A program made the position numbers and the translations under genes. A stretch of DNA of 64,000 nucleotides from Cytobacillus stercorigallinarum (GTDB taxonomy: Bacteria > Bacillota > Bacilli > Bacillales > Cytobacillaceae): NCBI RefSeq assembly GCF_014836495.1, contig NZ_JACSQT010000006.1, forward strand, positions 1 through 64,000, read 5' to 3'. Positions 1-8,200 of the stretch are shown piece by piece. The notes under the pieces were generated by a model, which was given only the letters and a program-made list of their open reading frames with translations, was not told the origin of the DNA and did not search any database. How positions within the stretch are numbered: position 1 is the stretch's first letter; every line of letters starts with the position of its first letter.

Positions 1-77
1 GAACTGGCAGACGCACAGGACTTAAAATCCTGCGGTAGGTGACTACCGTACCGGTTCGATTCCGGTCCTCGGCACCA
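1..77 (+). tRNA. tRNA-Leu (anticodon UAA), 5' end cut by window edge
   Basis: The anticodon stem CAGGA/TCCTG encloses the loop CTTAAAA, giving anticodon UAA (reads UUA). A long variable arm, a T arm with GGTTCGATTCC and a 3' half-acceptor CCTCGGC are visible, followed by discriminator A74 and an encoded CCA (75-77). About 12 bases of the 5' acceptor and D arm lie before the window. It is probably the distal part of a larger tRNA cluster. Confidence 0.95.
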
Positions 78-96
78 TAATTTAATAAAAAATATT

Positions 97-178
97 GCCG
101 GTGTGGCGGAATTGGCAGACGCGCACGACTCAAAATCGTGTTCCGTAAGGAGTGTCGGTTCGACCCCGACCACCGGTA
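97..178 (+). tRNA. tRNA-Leu (anticodon CAA)
   Basis: Complete class II tRNA. The acceptor GCCGGTG pairs with CACCGGT (one G-U pair at the end), the anticodon stem CACGA/TCGTG holds the loop CTCAAAA with anticodon CAA (reads UUG), and there is a long variable arm. The T arm is GTCGG-TTCGACC-CCGAC. CCA is not encoded, unlike the preceding tRNA-Leu, so it must be added after transcription. Confidence 0.95.
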
Positions 179-181
179 TAT

Positions 182-252
182 GCGGGTGTAGTTTAGTGGT
201 AAAACCTCAGCCTTCCAAGCTGATGATGAGGGTTCGATTCCCTTCACCCGCT
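182..252 (+). tRNA. tRNA-Gly (anticodon UCC)
   Basis: The acceptor GCGGGTG pairs with CACCCGC. The anticodon stem TCAGC/GCTGA holds the loop CTTCCAA, giving UCC (reads GGA). The T arm contains GGTTCGATTCC. CCA is not encoded. It is the last tRNA of the cluster and lies only 3 bases after the tRNA-Leu(CAA). Confidence 0.95.
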
Positions 253-263
253 TATAGAAGTTA

Positions 264-316
264 AAGACTGTAGACAATCTCTATTTATTAGAAGATTGCC
301 TGCAGTCTTTTTTATT
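264..316 (+). terminator. Terminator of the tRNA cluster
   Basis: A long hairpin in which AAGACTGTAGACAATC pairs with GATTGCCTGCAGTCTT (two G-U pairs), followed by a run of T. It ends the tRNA transcript. Confidence 0.85.
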
Positions 317-461
317 TACCTTTAAAAAGTTTATAATGACTAAAAGTGAAGTGAATGGATTAAATTCGGTAACGAGAAACGTATTCTCCTTAAAAATATA
401 AGGGGAATAACAGTTGGATAAAAAGAAGTAAGCTGAAAGTGAAAACTTTTCGTATTGATGG

Positions 462-517
462 TTGACAGGATAGCTTTTATTAGATAAACTTTTCTTTGAA
501 GTTGATAATCATTATCA
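462..517 (+). promoter_or_regulatory. Promoter and Fur box of the siderophore ABC operon
   Basis: TTGACA (462-467) and TAAACT (485-490) are separated by 17 bases, a sigma-A promoter. A near-perfect Fur box, TGATAATCATTATCA (503-517), lies just downstream over the expected start region, so iron-loaded Fur would block transcription. The operon start at 556 follows directly. The 317-461 stretch before it holds no recognisable gene. Confidence 0.8.
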
Positions 518-555
518 ATGAGTTGATGATGATCTAAAATGTTCGGATGGAGTGA

Positions 556-1377
556 ATGACCTTGTCTAGATTATTTACTGAAGACTTGAGAATTGCATAC
601 GGTGATAGAGAGATTGTGAAGAATTTAAACATGATGATACCAGACGGTGAGATTACGGCTATTATTGGGCCGAATGGTTGCGGTAAATCGACTGTCTTAA
701 AGACGATTGCGAGAATTATCCAAGCCAAATCTGGGTCTGTATATCTTGATGGTAAGCAAATCAGTAAGGAATCGACAAAAGCAATCGCACAAAAAATGGC
801 CATTCTTCCTCAATCTCCAGATGCTCCTGAAGGTTTAACGGTTTCAGAGCTAGTATCATATGGAAGGTTTCCATATCAAAAGGGAATGGGAAGATTAACA
901 GCAAAAGATCGCCAAGTGATAGATTGGGCACTCCAAGTAACAGGAATTGCAGAATTTAAAGATAGAGAAGTAGATGCATTGTCTGGTGGACAGCGTCAAA
1001 GAGTATGGATTGCGATGGCTTTGGCTCAAGAGACTGATATTATCTTACTAGATGAGCCGACTACATATTTAGATATGTGTCATCAACTGGAAGTATTAGA
1101 ACTGTTAAAAGAGCTTAATCATTTAGAAAATAGAACAATTGTTATGGTTATTCATGATTTAAACCATGCAGCTAGGTTTGCTGATTATTTGATTGCTATG
1201 AGAGCAGGGAAAATTATTAAAAATGGTGCTGCGAAGGAAGTTATGAATAAGCAGATTTTAAGAGAAGTATTTAATATTGATGCAGAAATTGGTATTGATC
1301 CACGTACACAAAAACCAATCTGTTTAACGTATGATTTAATTGATAGTAGGATGGTAGTTCAAGAGCAAGTCGTTTAA
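556..1377 (+). CDS. Iron-siderophore ABC transporter ATP-binding protein (FecE/FhuC/YusV type)
   Basis: This ATPase powers import of ferric siderophores across the membrane with the two FecCD-type permeases encoded downstream. At 273 aa it has the family length. Visible motifs are Walker A GPNGCGKST (38-46), signature LSGGQRQR (142-149), Walker B with LLDEP (164-168) and the switch histidine at about H200. GGAG at 549-552 sits only 3 bases before ATG 556, so the in-frame TTG at 562 is a possible alternative start. It is first in a four-gene operon behind a Fur box, so iron starvation should induce it. The particular siderophore cannot be read from sequence. Confidence 0.92.
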   Translation: MTLSRLFTEDLRIAYGDREIVKNLNMMIPDGEITAIIGPNGCGKSTVLKTIARIIQAKSGSVYLDGKQISKESTKAIAQKMAILPQSPDAPEGLTVSELVSYGRFPYQKGMGRLTAKDRQVIDWALQVTGIAEFKDREVDALSGGQRQRVWIAMALAQETDIILLDEPTTYLDMCHQLEVLELLKELNHLENRTIVMVIHDLNHAARFADYLIAMRAGKIIKNGAAKEVMNKQILREVFNIDAEIGIDPRTQKPICLTYDLIDSRMVVQEQVV

Positions 1378-1398
1378 AGATTTGCTTCTTTTTTTGAC

Positions 1399-1419
1399 TA
1401 TAATTGAGAATGATTATTA
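1399..1419 (+). promoter_or_regulatory. Possible second Fur box with -10 element before the binding-protein gene
   Basis: TATAAT (1399-1404) is followed at once by TGAGAATGATTATTA (1405-1419), a close match to the Fur box. No good -35 is visible. It suggests separate iron-controlled expression of the binding lipoprotein, which is needed in larger amounts than the ATPase. Confidence 0.5.
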
Positions 1420-1431
1420 TTTAAAAGGTGG

Positions 1432-2361
1432 ATGGAGAACTTGAAAAAGCAATTGGTATTTTTATTTTTTATTCTATTATTAGTTTTAACAGCCTGCGGA
1501 AATGGTGGTAATGAATCGTCAGGTGAAGGCAGTAAGGAAACGGAAAAAGAAACATATACATATGAATCCGAAAATGGAGAAATGGAGTTACCTGCTAATC
1601 CTAAAAAAGTAGCATCAATGGCTTACACTGGTAATGTTCTATCCTTAGGGATTACGCCAGTAGCAATAGATGAGTGGTCTAAAGCGAACAAATTTTATGG
1701 TGATAAACTGAACGAAGCTGAAGTTATTACAGCAGATAATGTAGAGAAATTATTAGAATTAGAACCAGATTTAATTATCGCTTATTCCACTGACGAAAAT
1801 GTAGATAAATACAAAGAAATCGCACCAACCGTCACATTAACTTATGAAAAATATGGCTATTTAGATCAACATCTTGAAATAGGTAAGGTGTTAGGAAAAG
1901 AGCAGGAAGCACAAGCATGGGTGGAAGAGTGGAAAGAGAAGACAGCTGCTGAAGGTGAGAAAGTAAAAAAGACAATTGGTAACGATGCGACTGTTATGGT
2001 ATTTGAGACTTTTGGTAAGGACATGTATGTGTATGGTGAGAACTGGGGACGAGGAACAGAAGTCATCTATCAAGCACTTGGTTTAAAAGCACCTAAAGCG
2101 GTAGAAGAAGAAGTATTTGGACCAGGATACTTAGCTATATCTTCAGAAGTCATACCCAAATATGCTGGAGATTATATTTTTTTAGGAGATGGACAAGGAG
2201 CTGATAATTCCTTTACTGAAACAGATGTTTGGAAAGGTATCCCAGCTGTGGAAAATGACCGCGTGATTACATTTGATTCTTCTTCTTTCTATTTTAATGA
2301 TCCGATTTCATTGGAAAAAGAATTAGCATTTATCGTTGAGAATTTACTTGGGGCTAAGTAA
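1432..2361 (+). CDS. Iron-siderophore ABC transporter substrate-binding lipoprotein
   Basis: This extracellular lipoprotein captures ferric siderophore and delivers it to the permease pair. The N terminus is a lipoprotein signal: KKQ, a hydrophobic core and the lipobox LTAC, with the modified cysteine at residue 22 of this reading. A Ser/Gly/Glu-rich linker and a periplasmic-binding-protein fold of the FepB/FhuD class follow (about 309 aa). ATG 1432 has AAAGG 3 bases upstream; TTG 1441 is also possible and would shorten the protein by three residues. It lies 54 bases after the ATPase gene, and the permease gene follows within 5 bases. YfiY-like proteins are the nearest family I recognise, but substrate is not assigned. 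Confidence 0.9.
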   Translation: MENLKKQLVFLFFILLLVLTACGNGGNESSGEGSKETEKETYTYESENGEMELPANPKKVASMAYTGNVLSLGITPVAIDEWSKANKFYGDKLNEAEVITADNVEKLLELEPDLIIAYSTDENVDKYKEIAPTVTLTYEKYGYLDQHLEIGKVLGKEQEAQAWVEEWKEKTAAEGEKVKKTIGNDATVMVFETFGKDMYVYGENWGRGTEVIYQALGLKAPKAVEEEVFGPGYLAISSEVIPKYAGDYIFLGDGQGADNSFTETDVWKGIPAVENDRVITFDSSSFYFNDPISLEKELAFIVENLLGAK

Positions 2362-2365
2362 TGTA

Positions 2366-3406
2366 ATGAAAAATAATACTCTTAATGAAGCAAAGGAAAA
2401 GAAAATATATGCACGTCCTGCAGTTGCTTCCATTATTCTTGCACTAAGCTGCCTACTTTTAGTAGGTAGCTTAGTTTTGGCTATTTCAGTTGGAGCAGCG
2501 AGTATATCATTTGCAGATGTTTGGCAAGCTGTATTTGCTTATCAACAAGGAAATGAAGACCATCAAATTATAAGAAGTATACGATTACCTCGTGAGCTAG
2601 GAGCTGCTGTTGTCGGAGCTGCTTTCGCTGTTAGTGGTGCCATTATGCAAGGAATGACAAAAAATCCTTTAGCGGATCCGGGTTTACTAGGTTTAAATGC
2701 AGGTGCAAGTTTAGGACTAGCGATTGCCTTCTCGTATGTAGGTAATACAAATTATATGATTATTATGTTGTTCTCATTTATTGGAGCAGGGATTGCTGCT
2801 TGCTTAGTATTTGGGTTTAGCGCAATGAACAGAGGCGGGATGACACCTCTGAAAATAACGTTAGCTGGTGCGGCAGTAACCGCTTTTCTTTCATCGATTG
2901 GAGAAGGGATAGCACTTATAAATAAATTATCACAAAGTATTGCCTTTTGGACTGCTGGTGGCGTTTCAGGAACAACATGGGCGCAATTGCAAATTGTTAC
3001 ACCTACAGTACTTTTGGGTATTATGATCGCCATCATGCTTTCAAGAAGTTTGACTGTATTAAGCTTTGGAGAAGATGTGGCTAAAGGGTTAGGGCAAAGA
3101 ACTTTTATTGTTAAGGCTGTGCTTATGACGGTTGTGCTTATATTGGCAGGAGCCGCGGTTTCTCTTGTTGGGGCGATTGCTTTTGTTGGTCTTTTAATTC
3201 CCCATATCGTGAGATTTTTAGTCGGTAATGATTATAGGTGGATTATTCCGTGTTCAGCCGTAATAGGTAGTGTGTTTTTAGTTTTAGCCGATACGGCAGC
3301 GAGAATGGTTAATCCTCCGTTTGAAACGCCAATGGGGGCAATTGTAGCGATACTTGGCTTACCTTTCTTCTTGTATCTTGCAAGAAAGGGGAGATCATTA
3401 ATATGA
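2366..3406 (+). CDS. FecCD-family siderophore permease (first subunit)
   Basis: Integral membrane permease of about 346 aa with roughly ten hydrophobic segments. The FecCD signatures are visible: RLPRELGAAVVG, ITKNPLADPG-type sequence (KNPLADPGLLG) and GAIAFVGLLIPHIVR, the last being the ATPase-contact region. I chose ATG 2366, four bases after the upstream stop, over an overlapping TTG at 2336. The ribosome site is weak (GGGG at 2350), so translational coupling to the lipoprotein gene is likely. Its partner follows with an ATGA overlap. Confidence 0.9.
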   Translation: MKNNTLNEAKEKKIYARPAVASIILALSCLLLVGSLVLAISVGAASISFADVWQAVFAYQQGNEDHQIIRSIRLPRELGAAVVGAAFAVSGAIMQGMTKNPLADPGLLGLNAGASLGLAIAFSYVGNTNYMIIMLFSFIGAGIAACLVFGFSAMNRGGMTPLKITLAGAAVTAFLSSIGEGIALINKLSQSIAFWTAGGVSGTTWAQLQIVTPTVLLGIMIAIMLSRSLTVLSFGEDVAKGLGQRTFIVKAVLMTVVLILAGAAVSLVGAIAFVGLLIPHIVRFLVGNDYRWIIPCSAVIGSVFLVLADTAARMVNPPFETPMGAIVAILGLPFFLYLARKGRSLI

Positions 3407-4410
3407 TGAGTACCCGCCATTTAAAACGTTCAATTATTATCATTATCTCGACGTTTGTGTTACTCTTGCTTATCTTTACAATAAGTGTAGCAACGGGATT
3501 TGCCTCTTTAAGTCCGGATCGTCTTTTGCCAACATTATTTGGTAATGGAACGGCGAAGGAAAACCTGATACTATTTACCTTTAGATTGCCTAGGATACTG
3601 ATTGCGGTGCTCGCAGGAATGGGGTTAGCTTTGTCCGGAGCAATCTTACAGAGCATTACGAGGAACCCGTTAGCAGACCCGGGAATACTAGGGATCAATT
3701 CCGGCGCCGGTTTGTTTGTTGTTTTCTTTGTTTTGTTATTTGGAAATAGCACAGGCAATCATTTATATTTATTGCCACTATTCGCTTTAATTGGCGGATT
3801 AATTACTGCTATATTCATTTATCTTTTCTCTTACAAAAAAGGGGAGGGTATTCAACCTGGAAGAATGCTTTTAGTTGGTGTCGGATTAGCTGCTGCTATA
3901 AATGGTGCATTGTTAACTCTTGCTTCTAAAATGGCTAGAGAAGAGTATGATTTCTTTGCCAACTGGGCTGCAGGGAGAATATGGGGGGATGATTGGTTAT
4001 TTGTCTTTGCTCTACTACCTTGGCTTGTACTATTAATTCCGTTCATTTACTTTAAATCAAATACGCTTAATACTATGGCTTTAAATGAAGAGCTTTCTGT
4101 CGGTCTTGGAGTTAAAACGAATAAGGAACGGTATACATTGTTATTGGTTTCTGTGGCCTTAGCAGCTGCGTCAGTATCCGTTAGTGGTGGGATAGCTTTT
4201 ATCGGTTTGTTGGCACCCCATATTGCAAGAAGCTTAGTCGGTCCTAGACATCAGTTGTTTTTACCTGTTGCGGCAATGTTTGGGGGGTTACTTTTACTTT
4301 CAGCCGATACGATTGGCAGAGTGTTACTTGATACGATTGGCATACCAGCAGGAGTAATTGTATCATTTATTGGGGCGCCATATTTTCTATATTTAATGGC
4401 TAAAAAATAG
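3403..4410 (+). CDS. FecCD-family siderophore permease (second subunit)
   Basis: Second channel subunit, 335 aa, with about ten membrane segments. The conserved stretches RLPRILIAVLAGMGLALSGA, RNPLADPGILG and GGIAFIGLLAPHIAR parallel those in the first permease. It starts at ATG 3403, overlapping the preceding stop by ATGA, with GGGGAG 9 bases upstream. It is the last gene of the iron operon. Iron control is inferred from the Fur box at 503. Confidence 0.9.
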   Translation: MMSTRHLKRSIIIIISTFVLLLLIFTISVATGFASLSPDRLLPTLFGNGTAKENLILFTFRLPRILIAVLAGMGLALSGAILQSITRNPLADPGILGINSGAGLFVVFFVLLFGNSTGNHLYLLPLFALIGGLITAIFIYLFSYKKGEGIQPGRMLLVGVGLAAAINGALLTLASKMAREEYDFFANWAAGRIWGDDWLFVFALLPWLVLLIPFIYFKSNTLNTMALNEELSVGLGVKTNKERYTLLLVSVALAAASVSVSGGIAFIGLLAPHIARSLVGPRHQLFLPVAAMFGGLLLLSADTIGRVLLDTIGIPAGVIVSFIGAPYFLYLMAKK

Positions 4411-4450
4411 TAGTCTTAAGAAATTGAAATGACCCCTAAGGCAACTCGGG

Positions 4451-4485
4451 TAAAATGGGTTCGGTATTGCACCGGACTCATTTTA
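4451..4485 (+). terminator. Hairpin downstream of the siderophore operon
   Basis: TAAAATGGGTTCGGT pairs with ACCGGACTCATTTTA. There is only a short T-rich tail, so this is a likely but imperfect intrinsic terminator. The rest of 4486-4624 shows no gene. Confidence 0.6.
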
Positions 4486-4624
4486 TATTTCGCCTTTATG
4501 CGTTTTGTGTAAATGCTCCACCACTTTCAAATTCCTTCAAGTAAAGGAATTCTGATTTCATTTCCCTTTAAAAGCTCTATTAACAGCAACTAACTTTTCC
4601 TTAAAGCTTTAAATTTGGCCATAG

Positions 4625-4673
4625 AAAAACTGCACCTCCAGTCGTTAGATTGTATCTAACAATGGGGATGCAG
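4625..4673 (-). terminator. Terminator of the B3/B4-domain gene
   Basis: Read on the minus strand, CTGCATCCCCA...GTTAGAT pairs with ATCTAAC...TGGAGGTGCAG, followed by TTTTTC. It lies about 55 bases after the stop of the minus-strand gene. Confidence 0.8.
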
Positions 4674-4728
4674 TTCATATGAATTGTTCGGATCTTTTTT
4701 TTTTGAAGAACGATTCTGTCTTAACTTT

Positions 4729-5394
4729 TTAAACGATTACCTCAACTTGTCCGCTACCCCCGTGTACTTGAATAAACATATCTTTTAGGGAGTGGAGCAG
4801 TGCTTGTGCCTCATCTACTTCAATGGAGTGTCTTAAAAAAACAACTTGTAACGCATTGGTTGTCTGTTCATTGACATTTGTTCTGGTAGAATCAACAAAT
4901 GGACTACCAAACGGACCAAGTGAATCACATATAATAATTAAGTCTTTTAATGAATTTTCGCGCCCATTTAATCCTTCGTATACTTCTCCATCATGTCCGA
5001 CCCTCACTTCAATATTTCCGTTGAGACAATCTAGATCGTATATGCCAATCGGGACTTCGTATTTTAATGAGAAAAAGTTATTAATATCAGCGGCACTGTT
5101 GATGCTTTGTAAGTAGTTCTGTTTTTTTATTCGGCGATACATCGCTTCAGCAGAGTGGCGATATTTGTTAGGGTCTTTACCTGTTTGTTTGAAAATACTT
5201 CTCCATTCTTTTATCCCTGCAAATTCAGTTATCTTCTTTTCTTCAAGGTCAAAAAATAATGACTCTTGAAAGAGCTGTAAGCGACCCTTTACCATTTGGG
5301 GAGAACCTGATATAGTGATATGATTGTATGTAATAATGCCTATTTTGAATTGAGGGAATAAGGCTTTTAAATCTTTTGAAATGTTGATTTCCAA
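4729..5394 (-). CDS. Free-standing B3/B4-domain protein (PheRS beta B3/B4-like)
   Basis: A 221-aa soluble protein related to the B3/B4 domain of phenylalanyl-tRNA synthetase beta chain (COG3382). That domain binds the tRNA or amino-acid moiety during editing, and stand-alone versions are common but poorly characterised. Features include the family-like WRSIFKQTGKDPNKYRHSAE segment near residues 64-83 and the GPFGSPFVDSTRT segment near 160. The start is TTG 5394, with AGGAGGTG 6 bases upstream. It is transcribed alone, away from queG, with its own terminator. A role in tRNA quality control is an inference only. Confidence 0.8.
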   Translation of the reverse strand: MEINISKDLKALFPQFKIGIITYNHITISGSPQMVKGRLQLFQESLFFDLEEKKITEFAGIKEWRSIFKQTGKDPNKYRHSAEAMYRRIKKQNYLQSINSAADINNFFSLKYEVPIGIYDLDCLNGNIEVRVGHDGEVYEGLNGRENSLKDLIIICDSLGPFGSPFVDSTRTNVNEQTTNALQVVFLRHSIEVDEAQALLHSLKDMFIQVHGGSGQVEVIV

Positions 5395-5480
5395 TATTTA
5401 CACCTCCTGATTTTATAATACAAGTTTATCATGAGAGGGAAGATGAATCACATGGAAAGCCAAGGAGGAGTGAATAATCC

Positions 5481-6620
5481 TTGAATATAGCAGAACTAAA
5501 AGAAGAAATCATTCGTTATAGTAAGACGATTGGAATAGATAAGATTGGCTTTACAACTGCATCCACTTTTGATGGTTTGCGGAATAGATTAATGATACAA
5601 CAAGAGCTGGGTTTCCAATCGGGTTTTGAAGAGCCTGATATAGAGAAGAGAGTCAACCCTGCGTTATTGATGGACCAACCGATGTCGATTATTAGTATTG
5701 CCTTAGCTTATCCAACAAAGATGAAGGATAGAGTAGTGAGTAAACCGGGTGAGAGAAGAGGTATTTTTTGCCGAGCTTCTTGGGGAGATGACTATCATTT
5801 AGTGTTAAAAGATCGCCTAAGTAAGTTAGAAGCTTATTTAGAAGAGCTTGTTCCTGATGTCCGCTTTACATCAATGGTCGATACAGGAGCTTTATCTGAC
5901 CGTGCTGTAGCAGAGCGAGCCGGTATAGGGTGGAGTGGAAAGAATTGTTCGATCTTTACACCTGAATTCGGCTCTTATGTCTATTTAGGTGAAACCATTA
6001 CAAATATTCCTTTTGAACCGGATGAACCACTAGAATCAAAGTGTGGGACTTGTACGAAATGTATTGATGCTTGTCCTACAGGCGCACTCGTACAAGGCGG
6101 GCAACTAAATGCGCAACGTTGTATTTCCTTTATTACGCAAACAAAAGGATTTATGCCCGATGAGTTTCGCGAAGAGTTAGGGAATCGAATTTATGGCTGT
6201 GATACGTGTCAAACAGTTTGTCCAGAAAATAAAGGCAAGGATTTTCATTTTCATGAAGAAATGGAGCCAGATTCAGAAATTGTCAAACCTTTGTTAAAAC
6301 CAATCCTTCATATGAGCAATAAAGAGTTTAAGGAGAAATTTGGTCGTCTTTCTGGGTCATGGAGAGGGAAGAAACCCATTCAGAGAAATAGTATTATCGC
6401 TTTAGCTCATTTTAAGGACGAATCAGCTGTGGAAGATTTAATCATGTTAATGAAAAAAGATCCGCGACCAGTAATAAGAGGAACGGCAGCATGGGCATTA
6501 GGGAAAATTGGAGGCGAAGAGGCAGAAAAAGCTTTACAAGCATTACAAGCTTCTGAGAACGATCCCGAAGTCCAACAAGAGATCGAAAAAGGTTTAAAGA
6601 TGTTTAATCCTATTATGTAG
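5481..6620 (+). CDS. queG: Epoxyqueuosine reductase QueG
   Basis: This cobalamin- and Fe-S-dependent enzyme makes the last step of queuosine synthesis, reducing epoxyqueuosine to queuosine at tRNA position 34. Two 4Fe-4S cysteine sets are visible: C188/C191/C194/C198 (CGTCTKCIDACP) and C240/C243/C247 with C214. The catalytic Asp lies in MVDTG (D134). A HEAT-like helical repeat (PRPVIRGTAAWALGKIG) forms the C terminus. At 379 aa it is full length. The start is TTG 5481 with GGAGGAG about 10 bases upstream. It is followed by yhbB and trmL as in B. subtilis, so tRNA wobble-base modification genes cluster here. Confidence 0.95.
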   Translation: MNIAELKEEIIRYSKTIGIDKIGFTTASTFDGLRNRLMIQQELGFQSGFEEPDIEKRVNPALLMDQPMSIISIALAYPTKMKDRVVSKPGERRGIFCRASWGDDYHLVLKDRLSKLEAYLEELVPDVRFTSMVDTGALSDRAVAERAGIGWSGKNCSIFTPEFGSYVYLGETITNIPFEPDEPLESKCGTCTKCIDACPTGALVQGGQLNAQRCISFITQTKGFMPDEFREELGNRIYGCDTCQTVCPENKGKDFHFHEEMEPDSEIVKPLLKPILHMSNKEFKEKFGRLSGSWRGKKPIQRNSIIALAHFKDESAVEDLIMLMKKDPRPVIRGTAAWALGKIGGEEAEKALQALQASENDPEVQQEIEKGLKMFNPIM

Positions 6621-6712
6621 GAGGTGCAAGAGAAAGTGATGTCCTTACTTTCTCTTTTTTATCGTTAAAATTCCGTTATGAACATATGCATGTTAATGGA
6701 GGGAGTGATACG

Positions 6713-7579
6713 ATGAAAGAACAATTGCAAGAACAATTAGAAAAAAGGGTTAGGCAATGTGTGAGCAATGAGAGAGAATCAACTCATACTTGTATGAAGA
6801 TAAAAAATAAAAAAAGAAGTTTAGAAAAAAGGGGAGCAAGTATCGTAAAGGCAAAGGCAATTGGAAAAATCAAAGGAGAGCCGCAAATAAAAGAAGATAG
6901 TAAATATATTTCGTACATGGCGCATTTTCAATATTTAATTAAGCAAGGGAAAACTTTTTATATTGAAGAAGAGGTAGAAGAACGAATGGCCGAGTTTTAT
7001 AAAGAAACGCTTGTTGAGGATAAAGAAAAGTTGGTTCTTTATGATCAAAAAACGGTTGATTTCTTAGAGGAAGATTCGCGTGCTTCTTATCCATTTCAGT
7101 ATGACCGCAGAAAAGCGGTACAATATGCAGAAAAATGGTGGAATAGCCATAATCCACAGTTCCACGCATTTGATGTGGATTGTACGAATTATATCTCGCA
7201 ATGTCTACATGCGGGGGGCGCACCGATGCGTGGATTTCCAGCGAGAGGAACAGGGTGGTGGATGCGGAGTAAAAATTGGAGCTATAGTTGGAGTGTGGCT
7301 CATTCTTTGCGTATTCACTTGGCTAACTCGACAATCGGATTACGAGCGAAAGAAGTGGAGCGTCCTGAGGAATTATTGCTAGGAGATATCATTTGCTATG
7401 ATTTTCAAGGAGATGGTCGTTTTGACCATACGACGATTGTGACGGCTAAAGATGAGCAGAAGATGCCGCTTGTAAATGCTCATACGACTAATAGTCGCAA
7501 ACGATATTGGGATTATGAAGACTCTACTGCCTATACAGAAAATATTAAATACAAATTCTTTACGATTTATGACGCCTAG
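6713..7579 (+). CDS. yhbB: YhbB-like amidase-fold protein (Amidase_6 domain)
   Basis: A 288-aa protein whose C-terminal half is the putative amidase domain (NlpC/P60-CHAP-like cysteine hydrolase). The catalytic Cys is probably C157 in FDVDCTNYISQ and the His H239 in GRFDHTTIV, with the family signature NAHTTNSRKRYW nearby. The first 100 residues are charged and probably helical. No signal peptide is visible, so it is either cytoplasmic or released during sporulation. ATG 6713 was chosen because GGAGGG lies 9 bases upstream; an earlier in-frame ATG at 6686 has no ribosome site. Substrate unknown. Confidence 0.85.
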   Translation: MKEQLQEQLEKRVRQCVSNERESTHTCMKIKNKKRSLEKRGASIVKAKAIGKIKGEPQIKEDSKYISYMAHFQYLIKQGKTFYIEEEVEERMAEFYKETLVEDKEKLVLYDQKTVDFLEEDSRASYPFQYDRRKAVQYAEKWWNSHNPQFHAFDVDCTNYISQCLHAGGAPMRGFPARGTGWWMRSKNWSYSWSVAHSLRIHLANSTIGLRAKEVERPEELLLGDIICYDFQGDGRFDHTTIVTAKDEQKMPLVNAHTTNSRKRYWDYEDSTAYTENIKYKFFTIYDA

Positions 7580-7650
7580 CACTTACCTTTCGTAATAAGC
7601 AGAAGAGGTGTATAATAAGAGCGAGATATTATAATAGAGGTGAACAATTA

Positions 7651-8124
7651 GTGTCAGTGAATGTTGTTTTATATCAACCAGAAATTCCAAGCAATACAGG
7701 TAATATCGCCCGTACTTGTGCAGCTACTTATACAACGCTTCATTTAATTCGACCATTAGGTTTTTCAACGGATGATAAGATGTTAAAAAGAGCGGGATTA
7801 GATTATTGGACGTTTGTAGATATTGTTTATTATGATTCGTTAGAAGAATTTTTAGAGAAAAATAAAGACGGCGAATTTTTCTTGTTAACAAAACATGGAA
7901 AACAACCGCATACGACTTTTGATTATAGTGATCAATCAAAAAATTATTTCTTTATCTTTGGAAGAGAAACAACGGGGTTACCAGATGAATTTATTCAAGC
8001 GAATCTGGAGCGCGCTTTAAGAATTCCAATGAATGAGCATATGCGCTCACTAAATTTATCAAACACAGCAGCTATTTTGATTTATGAAGCTCTGCGTCAG
8101 CAAGGATATCCACGAATGAACTAG
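7651..8124 (+). CDS. trmL: tRNA (cytidine/uridine-34-2'-O)-methyltransferase TrmL
   Basis: SPOUT-class methyltransferase that 2'-O-methylates the wobble base of tRNA-Leu isoacceptors using SAM. At 157 aa it has the compact family size. The knot motifs are visible: YQPEIPSNTGNIART at the N terminus, FGRETTGLP in the middle, and NLSNTAAILIYEALRQ at the C terminus. The start is GTG 7651, with AGAGGTGA upstream. By family knowledge its targets are tRNA-Leu(CAA) and tRNA-Leu(UAA), the same two isoacceptors that sit at the left edge of this window. Confidence 0.93.
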   Translation: MSVNVVLYQPEIPSNTGNIARTCAATYTTLHLIRPLGFSTDDKMLKRAGLDYWTFVDIVYYDSLEEFLEKNKDGEFFLLTKHGKQPHTTFDYSDQSKNYFFIFGRETTGLPDEFIQANLERALRIPMNEHMRSLNLSNTAAILIYEALRQQGYPRMN

Positions 8125-8200
8125 CATGAATAAGAAGGTCTGCTCTAAATATGGCAAGATCTTCTTTTTACTAATGTTTTTACATAGGGGAGATGAGAAG

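Noticed and set aside
7080-7382. 100-codon frame inside yhbB in another frame
   Set aside because: It lies wholly within a recognised family gene, with no ribosome site and atypical composition.
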